Of a stretch of 64,000 nt of DNA, positions 20,764 to 32,021 are shown one piece after another (position 1 is the first letter of the stretch; the number at the start of each line of letters is the position of its first letter). The stretch covers positions 288,174-352,173 of the forward strand of contig NW_027331289.1 in NCBI RefSeq assembly GCF_022965805.1, read 5' to 3'. This DNA comes from Primulina eburnea (taxonomy: Eukaryota > Streptophyta > Magnoliopsida > Lamiales > Gesneriaceae). Below the pieces are notes generated by a model. The model made no database searches and was not told the origin of the DNA. It was given only the letters and a program-made list of their open reading frames with translations. Both the position numbers and the translations under genes were made by a program.

Positions 20764-22595
20764 AGTGGTATCCGAGCTAAGGTTACGGTTTTTGTGTAAT
20801 ATTTGCATAATGTTATGTTGAGATCGATTTCTAACCGTTTGAGATTTTTTGTGCAAGAAAATCAAAGGGCCGAAAATTTTGAAGAAAAACAAAAAAAAAA
20901 AAAAAATGATTTTTCGGGCAGCATGTTGCTGCCCGAGGGCTGCCCGAGCTGCCCTGAAATTTCGGGCAGCAAAGGGCAGCCCGAGGGGCTGCCCGAATAA
21001 ATCCAGCTTTTAAAATAAAAAAAAAATTTTTTTTTTGTTGTTGCCGGAATCCGGCGACGGAGCTCCGGCGACGGCGATGACGGCTAGGGTTTCCAAAAGT
21101 GTTTTGGACAATCTTAGTGTCATGGGCCTTGAGATGTTGGGCCATTGGATGGCCAACATAATTTGTGAAATTTAAATGGGCCTAAATATTTTTGGTGAAA
21201 AATGGTTTTTGGGCCCTTAAGTTTAAATTTACAATTGTTGCACATATTTTCTCATAAAATAAATAATTGAAGTTGGACTTTAATTATTTATAGTAAATTG
21301 TGATTTACAAGAAATTCGATTATAAATAAATTAATTTGAAAGTAGACAAAGGGGTTTGTATACTTTGTTAATTTAATTTATAATTGTGGCGGTTAGTGAT
21401 TGGATCAAGATATATAATATTGGATCAATTAATTATAGTGATAATTAATTGATGGTGTATGATATGTGATATTATGCATGAAGGATGATCAAAAGCCCAA
21501 GCCCAATTTGCTAGGTGTATGCTAGGATATTTGTGTTGTATGATTGTAATAATTATCAATTTATAAAGTGGGCTTGGTTTATGGCCCGTTCCCACCCCAT
21601 GAGATGTATCCCTATGTGCCATGGATATTTAATTGTAAATATTAGAATAGGGGAAGATCAAGATTGGAAGATGGTGGCCTTGGTGATTATGAAGATCGAA
21701 GACATGTAATATTGGATGCTAATGTAATAATTTAGTTGCATTGCATCCCTGCATTTACCCTAGGATTGGACCTAGGCCCGTGTTTGGCTCACACGGGCCA
21801 TTAGTTTTGGGGCAATTGATCATCCTTGTACTGTTTTCTATTTATAATATATGCATGATATGTTATAAATAATGAGTATGTGCGTTATTATTATTATAAT
21901 AACAAAGTTGCATGAATCCGGCAAACATACGATCAAACATGGCGAGCTTTTAAAATAAAATTAATGATGAGACCTTTCAAAATTAAAAACCCTCATTTTG
22001 AATAAGATTCAAAATTAATATCAAGTCCGAAAAGGGGAATTATAAATTTGTTTATAATTTCCTTGTCTTCCATCGACAATGGATGCATGATGAACGCTAC
22101 CCGTACTCGGGGCTCGGCTCATATTATTGAGGGGGCCCTGGGTGCCGGAAAGCTGTGACATCCATTGACATGGTGATGTGAACTACGTGGAACTCCCATG
22201 ATTTCGGCTCATATTATTGAGGGAACTCATGGCGACCGTCCATTAAGGTTCAATATCGATGGGTTAGGCTTGACACGTAAAGATGAACGACGTCATATTA
22301 TTGGGTCCTAATCAAACGTGAGACAAAAGTATACGTAGAGGGTTGCATGGCGATGCAATTGGAAACTACCTTTTAGGAATTGTGATGGCCGATATTATTC
22401 GGGATCACAATTCGCTAATTGGACCTTACGTACCTTCTGAGGAAAGTGTTTCCCGTTTTCACTAGAGGGTAGTGAAAATGTCAAAACAGTGGGAGCGATT
22501 ATTTATAAAGTAAAAGTCCAAACTTTATATCTTATTAAATATTTTAAAATAGTCATTAACATTTATCTGTTTTACTTTTCAGTACAATCTTTGAC
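20764..22595 (+). other. Copia1-D primer-binding site, leader and candidate leader intron
   Basis: The primer-binding site TGGTATCCGAGC at 20766-20777 has one change from the canonical initiator Met site. A GC-rich block of GGGCAGC/GCTGCCC inverted repeats lies at 20917-20998, followed by AT-rich leader without ORFs. Just before the gag ATG is a good 3' splice-site context: TTAAC (22556-22560) as branch point, a pyrimidine run, and TTTTACTTTTCAG ending at 22582. With the donor at 20620 this would define a 1963-base intron that removes the primer-binding site. Copia1-C keeps the same arrangement (56398-58360). Confidence 0.7.
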
Positions 22596-25500
22596 ATGTC
22601 ATCAATTCGCAACCCGTTTTCGGTCATTCTCGAAAAACACATTCTAACTGGACCAAACTATATCACTTGGCTAAGAAATTTAAAGATTGTCCTAAACTCG
22701 GAGAAGATCGCATATACACTTACTGAGGCGCCCCCTGCTGAGGCTCCTATAGGCTGCACTCCTGAGGAATTGCAGACCTACAAGGATTGGTGCGACCATG
22801 ACTTGAAGGCGAAGTGTTATATGCAGGCTTCGATGAACGATGAGCTGCAAAGGCGATTCGAGGATGCTAAGAATGCTGCTGACATTCATATGCACCTCAA
22901 GGAGCTCTTCGGTGAGCAGACTCGGCCTTTGAGGCATGCCACAGTGAAGGAGCTCATCACTTTACGCATGCGAGATGGGACTTCGGTCCATGAGCATGGC
23001 CTAAAGTTGATTGGGCTCGTGGACAAGCTCGTAGGCATGGATTTGATCTTGCCATCGGAGTTGACCACGGATGTGTTGCTGTTGTCACTGCCCAGCTCTT
23101 TCGATCCTTTTGTCGTGAACTTCAACATGAACAAGCTTGAGCCCAGCCTTGAAGAGTTGGTGAACATGCTTGTGACCTTTGAGTCCACGATCAAGAAGGA
23201 GAAGCAGGTTCTTTTTGTGGGCTCTTCATCTGGCACGAAGACCGGTCCACCTGGGAAGGGAAAGAAGCGTTCTTTCCAGCGTACCAAGAAGAGCGAGCCC
23301 TTGAAGAGGCAGACTTCGAGTCCCGTAGTGGCAGCCGCGCCAGTGAAGGCTGAAAAGACTGTTGACATCTGTCACCACTGCAAGAAGCCTGGACATTGGA
23401 GGCGTAACTGCAGGGAATATCTTGCGCAGAAGGGTTCTGCCAAAGGTATGTTCTTTATTGAAGTAAATATCTCGATTAACTCTACTTCTTGGGTATTGGA
23501 TACCGGCTGTGGCTCACATCTCTGTAACGATTTGCAGGTGATGGGAAGAAGTAGAAGGCTCCGAGAGGGTGAGACCTTCTTAAGGATGGGCAATGGAGCA
23601 AGAGTTGCTGCCAAGGCCATAGGAGATGTTTGTTTAATTTTGAACAATGATTTTAAGTTTGTATTAAGAGATGTTTTATTTGTACCAGACTTGATTAAAA
23701 ACATTATTTCCATTCCTATGCTTGATATTGATGGATATTCTTGTTTATTTGGCAAAGGTGTTTGCAATATTTACAAGAATGAATGTTTAGTTGGTACCGG
23801 TGAACTTGAAAACAATCTCTACACCTTAAAATTAAAAGATATTCCACTTAACAATGTCCAAACGATAACAACAACAAATAAGCGCAAACAAGATACTCTT
23901 AATTCGGCACAATTATGGCATGCTCGATTAGGTCATATATCCCTAAGAAGGATGAACAAGTTAGTGGGAGTTGGCATGTTTGATATGTCCGATATTAATG
24001 CTCTCACGACTTGTGAATCCTGTCTAAAAGGAAAGATGACCAAAATTCCCTTTAAGGGCCATGCGGAGCGAGCCAAAGGGTTATTGGATTTGATCCATAC
24101 CGATGTGTGCGGTCCGCTTAGCATCACCACTAAGCATGGACATGCCTACTTCATCACCTTTACCGATGACCATTCGAGGTATGGGTATGTGTATTTGATG
24201 AAATACAAGTCTGAAGCCTTTGAAAAGTTCAAAGAATTCAGAAGTGAAGTAGAGAATCAATTGGGACGAAGCATCAAGACACTTCGATCGGATCGAGGTG
24301 GTGAGTACTTGAGTGCCGAGTTCCAAGAGTATCTTAGAGAGAATGGGATTCTCTCGCAGTGGACTCCGCCCGCTACACCGCAGTTGAATGGTGTTTCGGA
24401 GCGTCGTAACCGGACTTTGATGGACATGGTTCGGTCTATGATGGGGTTCACAGAGTTGCCGCCATCCTTTTGGGGATATGCGCTTGAAACAGCGGCAATG
24501 TTGTTGAACAATGTCCATACAAAGGCAGTTGACAAGACTCCATATGAGATATGGATGGGTAAGCCTCCCAAGTATTCTTATCTAAGAATATGGGGGTGTC
24601 CTGCTTATGTGAAGCAGACAGTGGGAGATAAATTGGATAGTCGATCCATTTTATGCTACTTTGTGGGATATCCAAAGAATTCAATTGGATATTACTTCTA
24701 TCATCCCCAAGAAACAAAGGTGTTTGTTTCTAGGAACGCAACCTTTTTGGAAAAGGAATTTCTATTGGATAGAAAAGGCGAGATGATAGAACTCGAAGAG
24801 GTTCGAGAGACACCCACAGTTGTAGAACCCACACCCGAGAAGCCAAGTGAGGAGATACAAGCTCCTAGAAGAACCGAGAGAGTCTCGAGACCACCTGTGA
24901 GGTATGGTCTGCTTCTTGAAGAGGGCCATGATGAGCCTAATCTTGGAAGTGATCCAAGGACCTTCAAGGAAGCGTTATCTGATGCCGATTCATCCAAATG
25001 GCTTGAAGCAATGGAATCTGAGATGAATTCCATGCATTCAAACCAAGTGTGGAATCTCGTGGATCCACCTGAGGGAATTGTTCCCATAGGGTGTAAATGG
25101 ATTTACAAGAGGAAACTTGGGGCGGATGGGAAGGTATTGACCTTCAAGGCGCGACTGGTAGCAAAAGGGTATACTCAAAGGCAAGGTGTTGACTATGAGG
25201 AAACCTTTTCTCCAGTTGCGATGTTCAAGTCCATTAGGATTTTGCTAGCCATAGCTGCATGGTATGACTATGAGATATGGCAGATGGATGTCAAGACTGC
25301 CTTCCTTAATGGGGATATTAAGGAAGAGATTTACATGTCTCAACCTGAAGGGTTTACATCTATCGGAAGTGAGCATATGGTATGCAAACTTCAAAGATCT
25401 ATTTATGGTCTTAAGCAGGCATCTAGGAGCTGGAACCTCAGATTCGATAGTACAATCAAAGAGTTTGGTTTTACTAAGAATCCTGAGGAACCCTGTGTGT

Positions 25501-26528
25501 ATAAGAAGGTCAGTGGGAGTGCTGTGACATTCCTAGTTCTTTATGTTGATGACATTCTACTCATTGGGAATGATGTAGGAATGTTGCAATCAACAAAGAT
25601 ATGGTTAGCAAGTAAGTTCTCAATGCAGGACTTGGGTGAAGCATCTTTTGTATTGGGAATACAGATCTATAGAGATAGATCAAAAAGATTGCTTGGTCTC
25701 ACCCAGTCCACATACATTGATACCATCGTGAAGCGGTTCTCGATGGATGAGTCCAAGAGAGGACATCTACCAATGTGTCATGGCGTGTCCCTATCCAAGT
25801 CTATGTCTCCCAAGACTGATGCAGAGATAGCGGCGATGACACGAATTCCGTATGCTTCGGCTATTGGTAGTATCATGTATGGGATGATATCTACACGTCC
25901 TGACGTGGCATTTGCACTAAGTGTAGTGAGTAGATATCAATCCAACCCCGGTCTTCCACACTGGAAAGCTGTGAAAGACATCCTCAAGTATTTGAGAAGG
26001 ACCAATAAGCTGTTCTTGGTCTATGGGGGTGGAGAACTGAAATTGGAAGGCTATACCGACTCTAGCTTCCAAAGCGATGTTGATGACTCGAAGTCAACCT
26101 CCGGATTCATATTCATGCTCAATGGTGGTGCTGTCTCTTGGAAGAGTTCCAAGCAAGACAGTACTGCGGATTCCACCACTGAGGCAGAATACATTGCTGC
26201 ATCGGCTGCAGCAAAGGAGGCTGTTTGGATTAGGAATTTCGTCCAAGAGTTGGGCGTCATTCCAAATGGAGTTGCTCCTATCCCGGTGATGTGCGACAAC
26301 ACGGGAGCCATAGCTCAGGCGAAGGAGCCAAGGTCTCATCAGAAGTCCAAACACGTATTGAGAAAGTACCACATCCTCAGAGAGATCGTGGAAAGAGGAG
26401 ATGTCGTGATTGACAAAGTCGGCTCCGCAGATAATGTTGCTGATCCACTAACTAAGCCTTTACCAGGACCATCGTTCGAGAAGCATCGCGAATCAATGGG
26501 TCTAAAGTATATAGGTAGTTGGCTCTAG
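22596..26528 (+). CDS. Copia1-D gag-pol polyprotein (1310 aa)
   Basis: One unbroken ORF from the ATG at 22596 with all Copia domains in the expected order. Gag occupies about residues 1-255 and resembles the Angela/BARE type (ILEKHILTGPNYITWLRN). A zinc knuckle CHHCKKPGHWRRNC lies near 259-272. The protease motif DTGC is at residue 302. The GAG-pre-integrase HHCC region (HARLGHIS ... CESCLKGK) is near 440-480. The integrase catalytic triad is D503, D566 and E602, with exact D(35)E spacing. RT has AFLNGDIKEEIYMSQPEGF and YVDD at 983-986. RNase H has YTDSSFQSD, and SKSTSGF and TEAEY further on. No frameshift or internal stop. The protein alone should suffice for a full replication cycle. Confidence 0.97.
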   Translation: MSSIRNPFSVILEKHILTGPNYITWLRNLKIVLNSEKIAYTLTEAPPAEAPIGCTPEELQTYKDWCDHDLKAKCYMQASMNDELQRRFEDAKNAADIHMHLKELFGEQTRPLRHATVKELITLRMRDGTSVHEHGLKLIGLVDKLVGMDLILPSELTTDVLLLSLPSSFDPFVVNFNMNKLEPSLEELVNMLVTFESTIKKEKQVLFVGSSSGTKTGPPGKGKKRSFQRTKKSEPLKRQTSSPVVAAAPVKAEKTVDICHHCKKPGHWRRNCREYLAQKGSAKGMFFIEVNISINSTSWVLDTGCGSHLCNDLQVMGRSRRLREGETFLRMGNGARVAAKAIGDVCLILNNDFKFVLRDVLFVPDLIKNIISIPMLDIDGYSCLFGKGVCNIYKNECLVGTGELENNLYTLKLKDIPLNNVQTITTTNKRKQDTLNSAQLWHARLGHISLRRMNKLVGVGMFDMSDINALTTCESCLKGKMTKIPFKGHAERAKGLLDLIHTDVCGPLSITTKHGHAYFITFTDDHSRYGYVYLMKYKSEAFEKFKEFRSEVENQLGRSIKTLRSDRGGEYLSAEFQEYLRENGILSQWTPPATPQLNGVSERRNRTLMDMVRSMMGFTELPPSFWGYALETAAMLLNNVHTKAVDKTPYEIWMGKPPKYSYLRIWGCPAYVKQTVGDKLDSRSILCYFVGYPKNSIGYYFYHPQETKVFVSRNATFLEKEFLLDRKGEMIELEEVRETPTVVEPTPEKPSEEIQAPRRTERVSRPPVRYGLLLEEGHDEPNLGSDPRTFKEALSDADSSKWLEAMESEMNSMHSNQVWNLVDPPEGIVPIGCKWIYKRKLGADGKVLTFKARLVAKGYTQRQGVDYEETFSPVAMFKSIRILLAIAAWYDYEIWQMDVKTAFLNGDIKEEIYMSQPEGFTSIGSEHMVCKLQRSIYGLKQASRSWNLRFDSTIKEFGFTKNPEEPCVYKKVSGSAVTFLVLYVDDILLIGNDVGMLQSTKIWLASKFSMQDLGEASFVLGIQIYRDRSKRLLGLTQSTYIDTIVKRFSMDESKRGHLPMCHGVSLSKSMSPKTDAEIAAMTRIPYASAIGSIMYGMISTRPDVAFALSVVSRYQSNPGLPHWKAVKDILKYLRRTNKLFLVYGGGELKLEGYTDSSFQSDVDDSKSTSGFIFMLNGGAVSWKSSKQDSTADSTTEAEYIAASAAAKEAVWIRNFVQELGVIPNGVAPIPVMCDNTGAIAQAKEPRSHQKSKHVLRKYHILREIVERGDVVIDKVGSADNVADPLTKPLPGPSFEKHRESMGLKYIGSWL

Positions 26529-26542
26529 TGCAAGTGGGAGAT

Positions 26543-28618
26543 TGTTAGAGTAGGTGCACGTCGAGCCAAGTGTTGGCCGACTGTTCACGATGAAACTCTT
26601 TGTATAAACGATCTTTATTTTAATAATATTTCAATTTATTAATTTGGCGCATCTTTATCTTTATACCCATGCTTGTTGCATAGATAAAGTCCTTGAATAT
26701 ACAAATAGTAGAAAGAATATGAGATGCTCATATGATGAGTATCATGAAACTCATATTTGGAATACTGTATATTCTAAACCGTTCCTAGTCGATTCAGCCG
26801 CCACTAAGAAGGATAAAGGCCGCTCGAGTTAGAGACTAGTATCTGCGATGTGAGTACCATGTTTCATTGGTAGGGGACATTGTGATGTCCGAGCATGCAG
26901 ATAGGTGCTCCTGGTAGAGTGCACTGAACAACCCTCTATAAAGGACTTTCCAAGTGGTTCTCACTTATCGAGTGGAAACGTCCTAGTTTATGGTTGTACT
27001 CCATTAGTCCTTATGACCCGGGACAACATTGAGACTCTATATGCTAGCGTTCCACTTTGACTTGTTTACCGACTCTTTTGGGGTCATTAGGTGGCAAGAT
27101 TGGGTGTTACGGCGAAACATATAGGAGTCGATGCATTGTAGTCGGGGATTCACCGCTTACCTACGGGTATGGATATCCTATGTGTTTTTCATGTATGTGT
27201 GGGTTGAAATCTCTGATCAGAGTATGGTGGTAATTATGAAAAGGGTTTCATAGATTACACCATCGATGCAACCACGACATGACACATAGTATCGATTCAT
27301 TGACAACTCTCGATAGACCAATAGTTGTCGAATCGGTCGGGATATATGAGTTGAAGGGACCGTACTGTACGCTAACCATAATTGAATGGTTCTTGCAGGC
27401 ACTATCATGTGATACCTAGGGAATCACGTAAGCGATGCTGCTAGGCGCTTAACGTGATTGGTTGGGTACTATCAGACTTGAAGTTCTGACGTTCTTACTA
27501 TCAAGGAGTTGATAAGTAAGAATGGAGCAATTGGGGTATGCTCGTATAAGGACATGTTTAGTCCGAATCACATTGAGATGTGAACCCACGGCTAGTTGTA
27601 TCAATGAACCATTGAGGGCCACACAAGTACTTGCTTAGTAAATCCCGAAGAGAAGTAAAATAGTTCAATGTGTTGAACGGCTTATAAATGTGTTTATAAG
27701 CGTAAAGAAAATTAGAAGTATGACTTCTATGAGAGAAATATAAATTTTAATTTATGGAAGTGTTCCTAAGATTAAAATTTGGCCAAGTAAATAATGTAGT
27801 TGAAAATTGTGATTTTCATAAACATTGTTGTGGACTAAATTAAATTAATTCAAGTGTTGAATTAATTAAACACTAGTGGACCTAGTAGAGTCTAAATAAT
27901 TAAATTAATTCAAGTGTTGAATTAATTAAATAATATTGAGTCTTGTAGAGCTCAATTTAAATAATTATTTAACTAGTGGGACTTGAGTAAAATCAAGTAG
28001 TATTTAATTAATCTCAAAATGTTTGAGATAATTAAAATTTAGTCTATGGTTTTTAATGTGTTAAAAACCATATAATATATGTGAGACATGCTAGGGTTTG
28101 CATGCTTGGGAGGTGAAGAGGTGTGGAATATTTTTGATTAAAAAATTGCAAAGGCATGCAACTTTTCTCCCAACTTTTCCCACACCCAAGACTAGACTTC
28201 ACTACACACACTTCCCTCCTCACTTGGCCGAAACTTGAAGGCATTTCTCTCTCAAATTTTTCCTTTTTTGTTCTTCATTTTCTTGGAGAAAAATTCTTCT
28301 CTTTGATAAATCTTCAAATATTTCTAGTGCAATATTTGAAGGGGTTTACAAAGCTAAGTGGTGGGCCCAATTCTTGGAGGATTGGAGGTGGAAGCTTGTA
28401 GACTTATCTTGCCAAGAAGAGCTTAGTTGCTAGCAACTAAGTTGGAGCCATCATCAACTTCTTGAAGTTGATAGGTAAAAATCCTAAATCATCCTATGCA
28501 TGGTTTTAGTTTATTTGTAAATATTGCACAAAAACAATGAGGGGGCCGAAATTTTCTTGATAAAATTTTATTTTTCGCTTCCGTTGCGTTTCCGACCCCC
28601 GTAACCGGTCCGCTTTCA
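26543..28618 (+). repeat. Copia1-D 3' LTR (2076 bp)
   Basis: Same ends and length as the 5' LTR, with about three differences by eye (for example A/T near 26999 and single changes near 28368 and 28596). The polypurine tract GTGGGAGA lies immediately before it (26535-26542), 14 bases after the gag-pol stop. Followed by the target duplication GTTCA (28619-28623). Confidence 0.96.
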
Positions 28619-30627
28619 GTTCAGGGGCAGAGACCGCCACAGCCTACTACCGTACAGTTTCCACCACCTCCTCCTCGTTTCGATAGTGGATCTAGTGGTA
28701 GTGGCAAGAAGGAATTTTTGAAGGCTAAGGGTAAGCAGTTTAAGAAGTCTGGGAGTAGTTCATCGAGTTCGAGTGGATCTCGACAGAGAGGTCAGGGTTC
28801 AGATTACAGTGGCGTATATTGTAGCTCGTGTGGAGGACGACATGCGACGGAGCAGTGTCAAGGAGTTATGGGACGCTGCAACATCTGTAGGCAACAAGGA
28901 CACTTCGCTAGAGTTTGTCCCCAGAGAGGTGCACCACGATTCCAGAGTGCAGGGTTATCAGCACCAGTGCCACAGATGGAGAGACAGGCATCCTCTGTAC
29001 ACTCCTTCCAGCCACCCTCCACACAGACCCAGCAGAGACCAGGAGGTAGTCAGACAGTGAGTCAACCTCCGAGACAGCAGGCTAGGGTGTTTGCCCTGAC
29101 AGAGGAGCAGGCGCAGGAGGCGCCAGATGATGTCATTGCAGGTAACTGTTTTCTTTGCGGTTATCCTGCATATGTGTTAATTGACACAGGTGCATCTCAT
29201 ACATTCATAGCTGAACATTTTGCATTGAGACATTCATTACCTGTTGAGTCTTTATCGACAGTAGTGTCTATAGCTTCTCCGTTGGGAAGTGGTTTGATAT
29301 CTGTGACTACTGTTAGACACTGTATGCTTCAGTTTGAGGGGCATGAGATTGATCTTGATTGTGTAGTACTTGGTCTAGCTGATTTTGATTGTATAGTTGG
29401 TATAGACATGTTGACCAGGTACAGGGCCACGGTAGATTGTTTCCACAAAATTGTCAGATTCAGACCCGACATGACAGATGAGTGGAAATTCTACGGCAAG
29501 GGTTCCAGATCTCGGATTCTCTTAGTATCTGCTCTGACTATGAGTAGATTGCTTCAGAGAGGAGCAGAGGGCTTTCTAGTATATTCAGTAGATCTACTGA
29601 AGTCGAGCCCAGCATTGGCAGATCTGCCAGTGGTTTGCGAGTTTGCAGATGTGTTTCCTGATGAGATTCCAGGGTTGCCTCCGGTTCGAGAGGTAGATTT
29701 TAGTATAGATCTTGTGCCCGGCAGTGTTCCTATCTCGAGAGCTCCGTATAGGATGGCACCGATAGAACTGAAAGAGTTGAAAGCACAGTTGGAAGATCTT
29801 CTGTCCAAGGGATATCAGACCCAGTGTATCTCCTTGGGGTGCTCCGGTGCTTTTTGTTAGAAAGAAGGATGGTTCGATGCGACTATGTATTGATTACAGA
29901 CAGTTGAACAAGGCAACAGTGAAGAACAAGTATCCTCTGCCTCGCATCGACGATTTGTTTGATCAGTTACAGGGATCTTCGGTTTACTCGAAGATTGATT
30001 TGAGATCAGGGTATCATCAGCTCAATGTTAGAGACGTTGATATTCCGAAGACTGCATTCCGAACCAGGTATGGGCATTACGAGTTTATTGTTATGCCTTT
30101 CGGTTTGACGAATGCACCTGCGGTGTTTATGAGTTTGATGAACCGCATTTTTCAGAGATATTTAGATGATTTTGTGATTGTGTTCATTGATGATATTTTG
30201 GTATATTCGAAGAGTCTGGCTGAGCATGCAGATCATCTGAGAATTGTACTGAAGACTTTGAGAAAAGAGCAGTTGTATGCTAAACTGTCCAAGTGCGAAT
30301 TTTGGCTGAGACAAGTTGTCTTCTTGGGGCATATTATATCTGAAGAGGGTATTGCGGTAGACCCGAGTAAAGTTGAGGCTGTGATCAGTTGGCCGAGACC
30401 GATTTCTGTGCCTGAGATACGCAGCTTCATGGGTCTAGCCGGGAATTATCGTCGTTTTATCCGAGATTTCTCCAGTATAGCGAAGCCTATCACCCAGTTG
30501 ACACAGAAGAATATGCCATTTGTGTGGTCTGAAGATTGTGAAGCTAGTTTTGTAGAGCTGAAGAAGAGGCTGACTAGTGCGCCTGTCTTGACGATTCCTT
30601 CAGGTACAGGTGAGTTTGCTGTATACT
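28619..30627 (+). pseudogene. GypsyB gag C-terminus, protease and first part of RT
   Basis: The continuation of the gag frame from 18687. A Pro-rich then Lys/Ser-rich segment leads to the zinc-binding region (CSSCGGRHATEQC and CNICRQQGHFARVC). The protease motif DTGASHTF follows (about 29180), then the RT entry ([12 protein letters not shown]). A one-base frameshift at about 29816 ends the frame. RT continues in another frame from about 29820 ([22 protein letters not shown] near 30180) to the RNase H junction (SGTGEFAVY), where Athila-1 is inserted at 30628. It reads on in frame at 42664 once Athila-1 is removed. Confidence 0.92.
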
Positions 30628-31570
30628 TGTTGCGTGTTTTCTTTAATGCTCGCAAGCGCACGGCGTCAAGTTATAGTAAAATGTAATTATGAGTACAAGT
30701 ATCGATCCCACGAGGAATGTAATTTCTAAATTTATATTAATGCTTGTAATTAGAATAGTCTCGATTTTATTTAGAATAATCAAATAACAGATTTGTTCGT
30801 ATCAATGACTGAATTGTAAATAAATTTAATTTTAATACCAAATAGAGTTGAATAACAATGGAATAAAAGATCTAGAGGTCCGATTTCACGCAACTATCCA
30901 CCATGTGTTATTTTGTGTAGCTATGTTATAATTGTCCTTCTTATTCATTAACCAAGAATTCCATAATTATCTACTCCCTCTCTCGAGTGCTAAGTAGATA
31001 CTAATTATCTAACAAAGGATTGCAACGTCTCCGTCAACAATCGATAATTAAATAACACAACAAGCGCTAAATTCTTTTAATGGATTCCATAGCAATATAT
31101 GTGCTCTCGAACTATATAAATACCATCGATGTATTTTTCCCTTTCTTGATTATAAATTCCCTTTTTCAAGTGATAATTTATAAACATACAAATCATTCAA
31201 GATATGGCCAATAAAATGAAAGCATTAAGATTGGAAAAACACAAATGAACAATAAAGACAACTTATATAGCATAAATCATGAGTCTCAACACATGGTTTC
31301 TAGTTTTGTTCCATCATTCCTCTAGAATTAAGATTTAGTTCATAATAATAAAAATAAAACAACAACACATAAACATTAAACAAGACATATCAAAATAAGA
31401 GTAAAAATAAAGAAAGAACTTAGAACAAGAGTTTTGGAGTGTATGAAGTTTTTGTCCAAAGATGTGCAAGAACTTGTTGATGATGATCTTCTTGATCTTA
31501 AATCTTCTTCCTTGTAGCCTCCACCCTTTTCCTAGCTTCTCTGCATACCCTAGATGATGAAAAAGAGATC

Positions 31571-31580
31571 CCTTTTATAG
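31571..31580 (-). promoter_or_regulatory. TATA box in Athila-1 3' LTR
   Basis: CTATAAAAGG on the minus strand, repeated at 42209-42218 in the 5' LTR. It is a strong plant TATA sequence positioned downstream of the GC-rich palindrome array. The 5' LTR copy would drive the genomic RNA. Confidence 0.72.
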
Positions 31581-31674
31581 TCTAGACAAGATATCCCACG
31601 TAGCACACCATTCTCCCCTCCTTTTCCTCAAAGTCTACAAAGTTTCACAATTTCCGGAGGAATGTTTGTGCATG

Positions 31675-31840
31675 ACCGCGGGTGCGGTAGTGTAAGCACC
31701 GCGGGTGCGGTGTCTTTTCGCCAAAAATTCTGTTGCTGCATAGGTGACACCGCGGGTGCGGCACTTGCATGACTGCGGGTGCGGTCATGCCTCGGCAGTT
31801 GGCGCGGGTGCGGTAGCATAGGCAGCGCGGGTGCACTGTT
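31675..31840 (-). repeat. U3 array of ACCGCACCCGCGGT palindromes (Athila)
   Basis: On the minus (coding) strand, exact ACCGCACCCGCGGT copies lie at 31675-31688 and 31698-31711. One-base variants are at 31749-31762 and 31771-31784, with partial copies near 31800 and 31830. The same array is in the other LTR (about 42306-42471). It lies about 100 bp upstream of the TATA box. The motif and its orientation relative to transcription match U3 of GypsyB, which otherwise shares no sequence with this LTR. Confidence 0.88.
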
Positions 31841-32021
31841 GCTTCGTGTATCTTTGTCCTTTGCACCTTCTAATTCATCACTTATATCACTCCAAACTCT
31901 CATTTCTAAGCTTCCAAACTACAATAACAAAAACAACAACATATCAAATAAAACCTGCTCAAGAATCACAAAATTCCAAGTTAAAAACAAGTAATAAAAG
32001 TACAATAAATTGCACTTATCA

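Larger units (their letters stand above)
18688..28618 (+). mobile_element. Copia1-D, intact Angela/SIRE-like Copia element
   Basis: A complete 9931 bp element: two 2076 bp LTRs differing at about three positions by eye, primer-binding site, 1.8 kb leader, a single unbroken gag-pol ORF and a polypurine tract. The target duplication is GTTCA at 18683-18687 and 28619-28623. It is inserted in GypsyB gag. The near-identical LTRs and unbroken ORF make it the best candidate in this window for an autonomous and recently active copy. Confidence 0.96.
30628..32021 (-). repeat. Athila-1 3' LTR (1394 bp)
   Basis: On the minus strand it begins TGATAAGTGC (32021) and ends CACGCAACA (30628). U3 carries GC-rich palindromes at 31675-31840, upstream of a TATA box at 31571-31580. 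The polypurine tract TTTGGGGGAGTT lies just outside at 32022-32033. The ORFs crossing this LTR are short and are not supported. Confidence 0.94.
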
